Assembly (NCBI GenBank): GCA_031177685.1
Contig: JAPSGI010000022.1
Location: forward strand, 1 to 34,836
DNA: 34,836 nt
From: Solirubrobacteraceae bacterium
GTDB taxonomy: Bacteria > Actinomycetota > Thermoleophilia > Solirubrobacterales > Solirubrobacteraceae
Reading direction: 5' to 3'
Shown here: positions 16,432 through 23,773 of the stretch, piece after piece
Numbering within the stretch: position 1 is the stretch's first letter
How the letters are laid out: the number at the start of each line of letters is the position of its first letter
Translations under genes and position numbers: made by a program
Notes under the pieces: generated by a model
What the model saw: the letters and a program-made list of their open reading frames with translations, nothing else
Databases searched by the model: none
What the model was told of the DNA's origin: nothing

Positions 16432-17871
16432 TCAGGCGGCGACCGTCGCGTGGCCGACGACGAGGTCGCCGTCGAGGAACACCGCGGTCTGCCCGGGCGC
16501 GGCGCCGAGCACCGGCTCGTGCAGGTCGACCCGCAGCCGCGCGTGGCGCCCCGCGGCCGGCGTCCCCTCGATGCCCGCGGCCAGGGGCTTGGACCGGTAG
16601 CGCAGCTTCACCGAGTCCACCCGGCTCGCGTCGCGGCGCAGCACCGCGCCGCGCACGTCGACCCGCGTGCGTCGCAGCTCCTCGCGCGAGCCCACGACCA
16701 CGCGGTTGGCGCGGGCGTCGGTCTCCAGCACGTACAGCGGCGCGGTGGCGGCGACGCCCAGGCCCTTGCGCTGGCCGACGGTGTACCCGTGGTGCCCGCG
16801 GTGGCGGCCCAGGACGCGGCCGCCGCGGTCGACGATGTCGCCGGGGAGCTCGCGCGGGCCGCCATGGCGGCGCAGGAACGCCGCGCGGTCGGTGCCGGCG
16901 AGGAAGCACAGGTCCTGCGAGTCGGGCCGTCGCGCGACGGGCAGACCGGCCTCGGCCGCGAGCTCGCGGACCTGCGGCTTGCGCAGGTCGCCCAGCGGAA
17001 AGCGCATGCCGGCCAGCGTCTCGGGCGACATGGCGGCCAGCATGTAGCTCTGGTCCTTGGCCGGGTCGGCGGCGGCGCGCAGCAGCAACCCGTCCGCGTC
17101 GCCGGCGATCCGCGCGTAGTGACCGGTCGCGAGCTTGTCCGCGCCCACACGTCCGGCCAGCTCGAGCATCGCGTCCAGCCGCACGTGGCCGTTGCAGCGG
17201 ATGCAGGGATTCGGGGTCAGACCGCCGGCGTGGTCCTCGACGAACGGGTCGACGACGCCGGCGCGGAACTCCTCGCGCAGGTCCAGCGTGAGGTGCGGGA
17301 GGCCCATCCGCCGCGCCAGCGCCCGCGCGCCGCGGACCGCCGCCGCGGAGCAGCACGATCGCTCGCCGTCGTTCTCCGGGTCGGCCCAGAGCTCGAGCGT
17401 GACGGCGACGACGTCGTCGGAGGTCGCGCACAGGAGGGCCGCGACGGCGCTGTCCACTCCGCCGCTCATCGCGACGAGCGTGCGGCCCGGGGCCAGGCGC
17501 GCGTTTGCGTCGGCGCGGACGGCGGCGCCGAGGGCGCGTGCGAGCGCGTCGGCGGCCAGCTCGGCCGCGTGGCGCTTGGCGGGGTGCAGGCCGTCGAGCT
17601 CGGTCGAGATCTCGTCGGGTCCCACGCGGGCGGCGTCGAGCACACTCGCGCCGCAGGTGAGCGCCACCGCCGCGCTGCCGGCGGCCAGCGCCGCGCCGCA
17701 GCCGTGCCCGTCGAAGGAGGCCGCCGCGACGCGATCGCCCTCGACCGCCACGGTGATCCGGACCAGGTCGCCGCACGCGGCGCCGCCGGCGGCGCCGCTG
17801 TAGCCACCGCGCACGGGCTCGCCCCGGCCCACCGGCGCGTCGAGATGCTCCTGAAATCCGCGCGGTTCCAT
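16432..17871 (-). CDS. mnmA: tRNA-specific 2-thiouridylase MnmA with N-terminal IscU-like domain
   Basis: MnmA adds the 2-thio group to U34 of tRNA-Lys, -Glu and -Gln. Residues about 115-479 are a normal MnmA: PP-loop SGGVDS at 136-141, NPCIRCN with Cys223 and Cys226 (226 aligns with the E. coli catalytic Cys), TGHYARI, KDQSYML and SQDLCFL with Cys322. Residues about 23-114 instead match the Fe-S scaffold IscU/NifU-N: GAACGDLVRI (Cys33, Asp35), FDGHGCGAALAAGS (Cys58) and HPAKRHAAELAADAL. The third scaffold Cys is replaced by Ala102 after the conserved His101. An extra Cys73 is present. The frame is continuous, so the fusion is real in this sequence. The domain order suggests that an Fe-S or sulfur-handling module is wired to the thiolase. 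Confidence 0.93.
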   Translation of the reverse strand: MEPRGFQEHLDAPVGRGEPVRGGYSGAAGGAACGDLVRITVAVEGDRVAAASFDGHGCGAALAAGSAAVALTCGASVLDAARVGPDEISTELDGLHPAKRHAAELAADALARALGAAVRADANARLAPGRTLVAMSGGVDSAVAALLCATSDDVVAVTLELWADPENDGERSCCSAAAVRGARALARRMGLPHLTLDLREEFRAGVVDPFVEDHAGGLTPNPCIRCNGHVRLDAMLELAGRVGADKLATGHYARIAGDADGLLLRAAADPAKDQSYMLAAMSPETLAGMRFPLGDLRKPQVRELAAEAGLPVARRPDSQDLCFLAGTDRAAFLRRHGGPRELPGDIVDRGGRVLGRHRGHHGYTVGQRKGLGVAATAPLYVLETDARANRVVVGSREELRRTRVDVRGAVLRRDASRVDSVKLRYRSKPLAAGIEGTPAAGRHARLRVDLHEPVLGAAPGQTAVFLDGDLVVGHATVAA

Positions 17872-17920
17872 GCGAAACGCGAGTGTAGAGCGCGCCGCAG
17901 GCCCGGCCGAGCGGAAGCAT

Positions 17921-17957
17921 TGTTGACTTGACCGCGTATATCGCGGCTAAGTCAACA
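17921..17957. promoter_or_regulatory. 37-bp palindrome between cehA-like stop and mnmA start
   Basis: The arms TGTTGACTT and AAGTCAACA pair perfectly. After a two-base mismatch, inner arms CCGCG and CGCGG pair around a TATAT centre. It begins 6 bp from the cehA-like stop and 50 bp upstream of the mnmA ATG, all on the minus strand. No T-run follows on either strand, so a classic intrinsic terminator is unlikely. A factor-binding operator for mnmA or a tract-less terminator for the upstream gene are the alternatives. Confidence 0.55.
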
Positions 17958-17963
17958 TCGTGG

Positions 17964-20009
17964 CTAGCGGGTGCGCAGGCGGGTGCGGCGGGTGGCGGTT
18001 GCGGTGCGGCCCTCGCGGTCGACGGCCGCGACCTCGACGGTGACCGCAGTCAGGCCGCGGCGGCCGCGCAGGAGGCGCAGGCCGCGTGCGTTCAGGCTCG
18101 CGTGCACCATCGCGCGACCGCCCGTCACGGGTGCGCGGCCGGACGCGATCTCCACGCCGCGCCGCACGACGCGTACCGCGCACGCGCGCAGGTCGGTCCC
18201 GGCGGCGCGGCAGCCGAACTGCATCCGCCCCCGGCGGACCTTCGAGTGCGAGCCGAGGATCGCCCGCACGGTCAGGGGCGCGGCGCGCGACCCCACCCAG
18301 ATCGGGCTCGAGACCGTCTCGATGGCGGTCCCGCGCATCAGCTGGAGGCGGTAGCGCCCCGGGCCGGCGCCCGCCAGCGACAGCGTCGCCTCGGAGCCGA
18401 CCACGGGCTGAGTCCGGATCACCTCGCGACCGCGCAGCAGCTGCAGCTCGTACGGCCCCCGCTCCCCGGCGTTCAGCACGCGCGCCACGAGGTCCGCGGC
18501 GGGCGCGTCGACCGTGTCGCCCATGATCGCCACGGGGCGCTGCGGGGCGCCGGGCACCCGCGCCTCGAAGCGCAGGTCCGGTCCGCGCTGGCCGAACAGC
18601 TTCACGTACGTGTGGCCCGCCTCGACGCCGCGCTGGATGCCCCGCTCCGACAGCTCGTCGGCGTAGACGACCGTCGTCGCCTGCCCCACCGGCGCCTGCG
18701 TCACCGGGTCCTCGGTGCGCCCCGCGAGCTGCGAGTCGCTCGAGCCGATCGCGGCCACGTGCCAGCCGGTGTCCAGCACGTCCTCCCAGAAGGAGATGGC
18801 CGTGAGCACGAAGGGGCTGGGACCCGGCTGGCCCGGCGCCGCGTTGAGGCCCGCCACGCCGGTCGCCACCTCGATGCCGTCCACCAGCTCGTAGCGCGTC
18901 TCCTCCGGTGGGTAGTCCCACGGGCAGCCGCGGCAGAAGCCGGCGAAGACGCTCGACGGAAAGATCGTCGGGTGGTTGACCTGCGCGAACCCGCCGGCGC
19001 GGTCGATCTCGGCGAGCACCTCGCGCGGCGGCCGCGGCCCGCGGCGCAGCACCAGGTTGCCGTCCGGACGGCGCTCGTGCACGGGCCCCGTCCGGTAGTC
19101 GACGAAGCGGCCGGTCGCCATGTTGTGGAAGTGGCCGCGGTAGGTGATGACCTCCGCCGCGCGCAGGATCGTCTTGGAGGGATGGCGCGGCTGGTGGCGG
19201 CCGATCTCGCCCCACGCCGCGTCCGTGACGTAGTCCGAGAGGTTCACGAAGTCCAGCCCGGCGCCGCCCTGCGACAGCGGCCGGAACGCGTAGTCGAAGA
19301 CCTCGGTCATCGTCGCGACGCCGAAGCGCGAGTGCTCGGCGTGGACGTGGAAGTCGCCGGCGTACCAGCCGGCCTCGCGGCGCGCCGGACGGCGGTCGTA
19401 GGGCGCCGGGCGGTACGGCTCGTCGGCGTAGGCCCGCTCGCGCGACAGCTCGATCTCCACGCGCCACGCGACCGTCCCGTCGGGGTCGCCCTCGGCTTGC
19501 GAGACGACCGACCCCACTCCCAGCTCGACCGCCCAGGTGCCCGCCGAGATCGGGCCGGGCTTGAACCCGCGCGTGGTCCTCCCGGGCACGCGGCCACGCG
19601 GGGCCGCCCGGTACTCGGCCTCGCTGGAGAACCCCTCCGGCGAGACCGTCACGTCCGGGTGGCTGGAGCCGCCCCAGCCGCGGAACTCCTCGCGCCCCCA
19701 CAGCGCCTGCGGCGACGGCCGCGCCTCGTAGAGCCCGAGGTCGAGCGTGTGGCGCACGCGCTGGGCGACGGGCTCGGGCGGCTGGTCGTAGCAGTACTTC
19801 ACGCGCACGGCCGTCGTCCCCGCGGGGACGTCGAATGGAAGCAGCACGTAGGAGCCCTGCAGCTCGTCCGCGAAGCGGCCCGTGACCACACGGTCGGCCC
19901 GGATCGCGTCGCCCGGACACGAGACGGGCGCCTGGGCCGAGGCGTCAGCGGCCGCGACGGCCAGCGTCGCGAGCGCCGCGGTGGAGATGGCGCGCAGACG
20001 ATCCCCCAC
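17964..20009 (-). CDS. Secreted CehA/McbA-like PHP-domain metallohydrolase
   Basis: CehA/McbA-type proteins are metal-dependent hydrolases of the PHP fold. From GTG 20009 the protein is 681 residues, starting with a signal peptide (GDRLRAISTAALATLAVAAADASA). A beta-sandwich domain occupies about 25-210. The PHP domain begins at GDFHVHAEHS (residues about 218-227, metal ligands H221, H223 and H226). It continues with VNLSDYVTD, FAQVNHPTIFP (about residue 344) and AAIGSSDSQLAG (about 420). The His expected after GSSDS in active PHP proteins is Gln here, so activity is uncertain. The C-terminal 110 residues resemble the basic Ig-like tail seen on other secreted proteins in this window. The frame extends upstream to 20675, but that part is Arg-rich shadow over another gene. 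Confidence 0.8.
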   Translation of the reverse strand: MGDRLRAISTAALATLAVAAADASAQAPVSCPGDAIRADRVVTGRFADELQGSYVLLPFDVPAGTTAVRVKYCYDQPPEPVAQRVRHTLDLGLYEARPSPQALWGREEFRGWGGSSHPDVTVSPEGFSSEAEYRAAPRGRVPGRTTRGFKPGPISAGTWAVELGVGSVVSQAEGDPDGTVAWRVEIELSRERAYADEPYRPAPYDRRPARREAGWYAGDFHVHAEHSRFGVATMTEVFDYAFRPLSQGGAGLDFVNLSDYVTDAAWGEIGRHQPRHPSKTILRAAEVITYRGHFHNMATGRFVDYRTGPVHERRPDGNLVLRRGPRPPREVLAEIDRAGGFAQVNHPTIFPSSVFAGFCRGCPWDYPPEETRYELVDGIEVATGVAGLNAAPGQPGPSPFVLTAISFWEDVLDTGWHVAAIGSSDSQLAGRTEDPVTQAPVGQATTVVYADELSERGIQRGVEAGHTYVKLFGQRGPDLRFEARVPGAPQRPVAIMGDTVDAPAADLVARVLNAGERGPYELQLLRGREVIRTQPVVGSEATLSLAGAGPGRYRLQLMRGTAIETVSSPIWVGSRAAPLTVRAILGSHSKVRRGRMQFGCRAAGTDLRACAVRVVRRGVEIASGRAPVTGGRAMVHASLNARGLRLLRGRRGLTAVTVEVAAVDREGRTATATRRTRLRTR

Positions 20010-20056
20010 GTTCCCGAGGATAGGCCCGCCGGATGGCGACCGGCGCAGTCGCGCCG

Positions 20057-20305
20057 TTACTCCCCGTAGGGGTCGGAGTCCGCGGTGTCGTCGGGCTCGC
20101 CGACGGGATTGTTGAGCTGGTGGTGGGGATCGCGGTCCGTCTCGGCGGCGCGCGGCTCGCCCGCCCCCGGCTCGTGGACCGGTCCGGGGTCCGCCTCGTC
20201 GCGCTCCTTGCGCTCCAGCGGGCGCCCCGCCGCCTCGGCCTCGTCGTGCGGGCGCTCGTTGTGGTCCTCGGTCTCGCGGAGATGCTGGCTTATGCGATCG
20301 GCCAT
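20057..20305 (-). CDS. Small acidic hydrophilic protein (82 aa)
   Basis: The 82-residue protein has no hydrophobic segment and is dominated by Glu, Asp, Pro, Arg and His (for example ETEDHNERPHDEAEAAG and PVGEPDDTADSDPYGE). It is probably intrinsically disordered. The composition is unlike the Arg/Ala-rich shadow frames and the ATG is well placed, 44 bp from the divergent dehydrogenase. The stop lies 47 bp before the cehA-like start. Function is unknown. Confidence 0.6.
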   Translation of the reverse strand: MADRISQHLRETEDHNERPHDEAEAAGRPLERKERDEADPGPVHEPGAGEPRAAETDRDPHHQLNNPVGEPDDTADSDPYGE

Positions 20306-20349
20306 GGCGTTGGCCTACCCGTGCGGGGCGCGCCGTACTCTCCCGCGCG

Positions 20350-21261
20350 ATGTCCGCGCGCATCTCAGCCTGGATTCCCGAGCCGGCCGACCTCGAGGGC
20401 GCGCCGGCGCAGGTAGACCTGCACGCGATCCCGCGCGAGGGCCCCCTGCCGCCCGCCTTCCACGACGCCGAGTTCGTCGTTCCGCCCCACGGCAGCCGCC
20501 GCGTGCTGGACGCGCTCCCCGACATGCCGCGGCTGCGTGTCGTCCAGGCGCTGTCCGCAGGCGTGGAGTGGCTGCTTGCGCACGTCCCGCCGAGCGTGAC
20601 GGTGTGCACGGCGCGCGGCGCGTACGACGTCGCCGTGGCCGAGTGGGTGGTGGCGGGCGTGCTCGCCGACGCCAAGCGCCTCGCGCAGTTCCGCGATCGC
20701 CAGCGCGAGCGCCGCTGGGAGCCGGCCCTGCTGGACGAGGTGGCGGGCCGTCATGCGCTGATCGTCGGCTGCGGCTCTATCGGCCGCGCGGTCGCGCGGC
20801 GCCTGGAGGCGCTCGGAGTCTCGATCCAGGGTGTCGCCCGGCGTGCCCGTCCCGGCGTGGCGGCCACGGCGCAGCTGCCGGACCTCCTCCCCGCCGCCGA
20901 CTTCGTAATCGTGCTCGTCCCCCACACGCCCGAGACGGCGCGGCTCTTCGACGCCGGGACGCTGGACCGGATGAAGCCCGGCGCCCTGCTCGTCAACGCC
21001 GCGCGCGGCGCCGTGGTCGACACCGGCGCGCTGCTCGAGCGCCTGCGGTCGGGTCGCCTGCGCGCCGTCCTCGACGTCACCGACCCCGAGCCGCTGCCGC
21101 CCGACCACCCGCTGTGGGACGCGCCCGGCGTGACGATCACGCCCCACGCCGCCGGCGACACGCCCGCGGGCGAACGCCGCGCCCGCGAGCTGCTCGCCGC
21201 CCAGCTGCGCCGCTACGCCGCCGGCGAGCCGCTCGCCAACGTCGTCGCCGACGGCTACTGA
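20350..21261 (+). CDS. D-isomer-specific 2-hydroxyacid dehydrogenase
   Basis: This NAD(P)-dependent oxidoreductase of the D-2-hydroxyacid dehydrogenase family is 303 residues long. The nucleotide-binding turn is VGCGSIGRAVARRL (about 136-149). Catalytic Arg lies in NAARGAVVDTGAL, Glu in DVTDPEPLPPDHPLW and His in VTITPHAAGDTP, the expected Arg-Glu-His set. The substrate (phosphoglycerate, glyoxylate, lactate or other) cannot be deduced; the short N-terminal domain favours the glyoxylate/hydroxypyruvate-type group over SerA, and there is no ACT domain. It is monocistronic between the divergent small acidic gene and the convergent amt gene, whose stop is 6 nt away. Confidence 0.9.
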   Translation: MSARISAWIPEPADLEGAPAQVDLHAIPREGPLPPAFHDAEFVVPPHGSRRVLDALPDMPRLRVVQALSAGVEWLLAHVPPSVTVCTARGAYDVAVAEWVVAGVLADAKRLAQFRDRQRERRWEPALLDEVAGRHALIVGCGSIGRAVARRLEALGVSIQGVARRARPGVAATAQLPDLLPAADFVIVLVPHTPETARLFDAGTLDRMKPGALLVNAARGAVVDTGALLERLRSGRLRAVLDVTDPEPLPPDHPLWDAPGVTITPHAAGDTPAGERRARELLAAQLRRYAAGEPLANVVADGY

Positions 21262-21267
21262 GCGCCG

Positions 21268-22554
21268 CTACACGGCGTCGGCCACAGGTACCGGCTCCTC
21301 GATCCCGGCCTCGGGCGAGACGAGGATCGCGCCCTCGCCCGAGGCGTAGGCCTCCTCGCCGTGCTGCGTGACGTCCATCCCGATCGACTCGTCGTGCTCG
21401 CTCGTGCGCAGCGGCATGACGAGGCCCATCAGCTTCAGCAGCGCGAACGTCATCGCGAACGCGTAGGCCGGCGCGGCGACCGCCGCCAGCGCCTGCCACT
21501 TCAGCTGCGTCGCGTTGCCGTACAGCAGGCCGTCGGAGATCGCGTTCCAGTTCTGCTGGGCGAAGAACCCGATGAACAGGATGCCCGTCAAGCCGGCGAT
21601 GCCGTGCGCCGCGAGCACGTCGAGCGTCTCGTCCACGCGGGTGCGCGGGCGCCACACGATGACCGCGTAGCAGGGCAGCGCGCCGGCCGCACCGAGGGCC
21701 AGGGCCCAGCCCGGGCTGACGAACCCGCCGGCCGGGGTGATGAGCACGCAGCCGACGATGATCGCGGTGGCCGCGCCGACCGCCGTGACACGGCGGCCGC
21801 GGAGCGCGTCGAGCACGAACCACACCAGGAGGCTGGCGGCCGGGCACAGCAGCGTGTTGGTGAAGGCCAGGACGCTGTTCTGGCCCGTGGTGAAGCCGCT
21901 GCCGCCGTTGAAGCCGAACCAGCCGAACCACAGCAGCGCCGCGCCCAGCAGGACGAACACGGAGTTGTGCGGGAGCAGAGCCTGGCGCCCGTAGTCCTTG
22001 CGCGCCCCCACCACGATCGCCGCGGCGAGCGCCGAGAAGCCCGACGCCATCTCGACGGCGATGCCGCCCGCGAAGTCCAGCGTCCCGCCCTCGATCAGCC
22101 AGCCGCCGCCGAAGCCCCAGTGCGCGAGCACGGCGTAGACCAGGATCGACCACAGCGCCGCGAACGCGATCCACGCGCCGAAGCGCATGCGCTCGACCAC
22201 GGCGCCGGAGATCAGCGCGATCGTGATGATGCAGAACGTGGCCTGGTAGGCCATGAACAGCAGGTGCGGGATCGTCATGCCGTCCCGCGGCTCGAAGGTG
22301 ACGTCCTTGAGGAAGGCGTGGCCGAGGCCGCCGACCAGATCGCCCGTCCCGTCGAAGGCCAGCGAGTAGCCGACCGCGGCCCACGTGACCGCGCCGATCG
22401 CGATCGCCGAGACGCACATCATGAAGGTGTTCAGCGTGTTCTTCCCGCGCACCAGCCCGGCGTAGAAGAGCCCCAGCGCCGGCGTCATCAGCAGCACCAG
22501 CGCCGTGGCGACGAGCATCCAGGCGGTGTCGCCCGTGTTGATCTCGGCGGGCAT
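21268..22554 (-). CDS. amt: Ammonium transporter Amt
   Basis: Amt channels conduct ammonium across the cytoplasmic membrane. The protein is 428 residues with eleven predicted helices. It begins MPAEINTGDTAWMLVATALVLLMTP and contains the family blocks GLFYAGLVRGKNTLN, HWGFGGGWL and LDFAGGIAVEM, plus the pore His in AAHGIAGLTGILFIGFFAQ. The start at 22554 gives an ATGA overlap with the stop of the PII gene. A longer frame to 22980 runs antiparallel to family expectation and is shadow. The C-terminal cytoplasmic tail carries Asp/Glu-rich segments and ends PEAGIEEPVPVADAV. Pairing with PII predicts regulation by PII binding to the cytoplasmic face. Confidence 0.95.
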   Translation of the reverse strand: MPAEINTGDTAWMLVATALVLLMTPALGLFYAGLVRGKNTLNTFMMCVSAIAIGAVTWAAVGYSLAFDGTGDLVGGLGHAFLKDVTFEPRDGMTIPHLLFMAYQATFCIITIALISGAVVERMRFGAWIAFAALWSILVYAVLAHWGFGGGWLIEGGTLDFAGGIAVEMASGFSALAAAIVVGARKDYGRQALLPHNSVFVLLGAALLWFGWFGFNGGSGFTTGQNSVLAFTNTLLCPAASLLVWFVLDALRGRRVTAVGAATAIIVGCVLITPAGGFVSPGWALALGAAGALPCYAVIVWRPRTRVDETLDVLAAHGIAGLTGILFIGFFAQQNWNAISDGLLYGNATQLKWQALAAVAAPAYAFAMTFALLKLMGLVMPLRTSEHDESIGMDVTQHGEEAYASGEGAILVSPEAGIEEPVPVADAV

Positions 22555-22907
22555 CAGACGTTCACCGGCGTCACGGCGCGGTTGTCGGTCTCGCCCGTGC
22601 GGATGCGCACCACCCGCTCGAGGGGGACCACGAAGATCTTGCCGTCGCCGACGTCGCCGGTGCGACCGCCGTCGCACAGGGCGTCGATGGTCGGCTGCAC
22701 GAACTCGTCGGAGACCGCGATCTCGAAGCGGATCTTGTCCGCGAGGCCCATCTTCACGGTCGTGCCGCGGTACGTCTCGACCCGGTCGAGCTCGCCGCCG
22801 TGCCCCTGGACACGGCTCAGCGAGACGCCGCGCACCTGCGCGCGGTAGAGGGCCTCCAGCACGTCGTTCGCCTTCTCGGGCCGGACGATGCCGATCACGA
22901 GCTTCAA
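22554..22907 (-). CDS. glnB: Nitrogen regulatory protein P-II
   Basis: PII trimers sense 2-oxoglutarate, ATP and ADP and control nitrogen transport, notably Amt. From TTG 22907 the protein is 117 residues and begins KLVIGIVRPEKANDV, the canonical PII N-terminus. The SD AAGAGGT lies 6 nt upstream of this TTG; a GTG at 22913 would leave no spacing. With this start the numbering matches E. coli GlnB: Y46-R47-G48 are conserved, but position 51, the usual uridylylated or adenylylated Tyr, is Val. The ATP-binding TGDVGDGKIFV and RIRTGE motifs are intact. The arrangement with amt is GlnK-like. Modification at residue 51 is therefore not possible; ligand sensing should be retained. Confidence 0.95.
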   Translation of the reverse strand: MKLVIGIVRPEKANDVLEALYRAQVRGVSLSRVQGHGGELDRVETYRGTTVKMGLADKIRFEIAVSDEFVQPTIDALCDGGRTGDVGDGKIFVVPLERVVRIRTGETDNRAVTPVNV

Positions 22908-22913
22908 AACCAC

Positions 22914-22921
22914 ACCTCTTT
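22914..22921 (-). promoter_or_regulatory. Ribosome binding site that decides the glnB start
   Basis: On the minus strand AAAGAGGT lies 6 nt upstream of TTG 22907 but directly abuts GTG 22913. The spacing favours the TTG start, which also gives the conserved KLVIGIV N-terminus. Confidence 0.65.
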
Positions 22922-23019
22922 CGGTCGCTGACGCGATCCTCGGAGGTGGGACCCGTCCCCGTCGTTCGACCGGCGTACAAGATTTCCCGGGGCGCTTTGG
23001 CCCTCGCGGCGAACGCGCC

Positions 23020-23682
23020 TTAGAGAGGGATCTCGCCGCGCGTCAGCGCCATCGCGACCGCCTGCACGCGCGTGCGCGCGCCCAGGCGGGCCATCGCGTT
23101 GCGCACGTGCGTCTGCACCGTCGGGTTGCTGATCGACAGCTCCTCGGCGATCTGCGGGCCGTCCAGGCCGACGGCCAGCAGCGTCATGACCTCTCGCTCG
23201 CGCCGGGTGAGACGCGACGTCTTCTCGGGGAGGACCGGCGGCGGGCCTTCGGGCTCGGGCGGGAACGTGACGACGGAGAGATGGAGGCCTGGGCGGAAGT
23301 TGGCCGTGGCGAAGTAGCCGATCTCCAGGCGCTCGCACTCCGAAGGAGCCAGCCCGTAGCGCCCCGCGCTCGTGCCCTGCGCGAGGAAGTCGTCCCAGCC
23401 CGCGCGGAGCAGGTCGCGACACGCCGGCGCGGCGAGCTCGTCGAGCGTCCCGCCGACGATGTCCGCGCGCGACGCCCGCAGCAGGAGGCACGCCGCGCGG
23501 TTCGCGTCCACGAACCGGCGCGCGTCGTCGAGCAGGACCATCGGGTTCACGCTGCGGTCGGCCAGCGCGTTGAACCAGTCTCCACCCGGAGACGTCACTT
23601 CCCGATCCAGCACGGCACTCCCCTCCGACTCGACGCCGGGATCATCCCCCAGTCGCCACACGCGGTCCATACCACGATCCAT
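23020..23682 (-). CDS. PAS-LuxR family transcriptional regulator
   Basis: The 220-residue regulator has an N-terminal PAS-like sensor (about 38-140: NPMVLLDDARRFVDANRAAC and IVGGTLDEL). A C-terminal LuxR/GerE helix-turn-helix spans about 155-215 (LTRREREVMTLLAVGLDGPQ, IAEELSISNPTVQTHVRNAM). There is no receiver domain, so the signal is probably read by PAS. No membrane segment is present. It is divergent from the HD-GYP/receiver pair across 91 bp and lies 112 nt upstream of glnB on the same strand. Either neighbour could be its target; the sequence does not decide which. Confidence 0.88.
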   Translation of the reverse strand: MDRGMDRVWRLGDDPGVESEGSAVLDREVTSPGGDWFNALADRSVNPMVLLDDARRFVDANRAACLLLRASRADIVGGTLDELAAPACRDLLRAGWDDFLAQGTSAGRYGLAPSECERLEIGYFATANFRPGLHLSVVTFPPEPEGPPPVLPEKTSRLTRREREVMTLLAVGLDGPQIAEELSISNPTVQTHVRNAMARLGARTRVQAVAMALTRGEIPL

Positions 23683-23699
23683 GGAGTGAGAAAGCGGCG

Positions 23700-23730
23700 C
23701 ATTGCTTGGCCGGCCAGCCAGTCATTGCTT
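23700..23730. repeat. Direct repeat CATTGCTT in the divergent regulator intergenic
   Basis: CATTGCTT occurs at 23700-23707 and again at 23723-23730, a spacing of 23 bp (about two helical turns), in the 91-bp region between the divergent LuxR-type and HD-GYP genes. Same-face direct repeats upstream of a LuxR-type regulator could be its operators. They are short enough to arise by chance. Confidence 0.35.
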
Positions 23731-23738
23731 TGCGGTAT

Positions 23739-23766
23739 TTGCGGGGGCTGCCGGCTGACCGATACT
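23739..23766 (+). promoter_or_regulatory. Candidate leaderless promoter of the HD-GYP gene
   Basis: TTGCGG (23739-23744) and GATACT (23761-23766) are separated by 16 bp. The -10 ends 7 bp before ATG 23774, so transcription would begin at or next to the start codon. No SD precedes the ATG. Leaderless mRNAs are common in actinobacteria. ACCGATAC (23758-23765) also resembles the GCCGATAA-type motif seen upstream of pilT. Confidence 0.35.
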
Positions 23767-23773
23767 GGGCGGC

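Noticed and set aside
20010-20675. N-terminal extension of the CehA-like frame to 20675
   Set aside because: The extension is Arg-rich and overlaps the small acidic gene and the plus-strand dehydrogenase; the signal peptide starts at GTG 20009.
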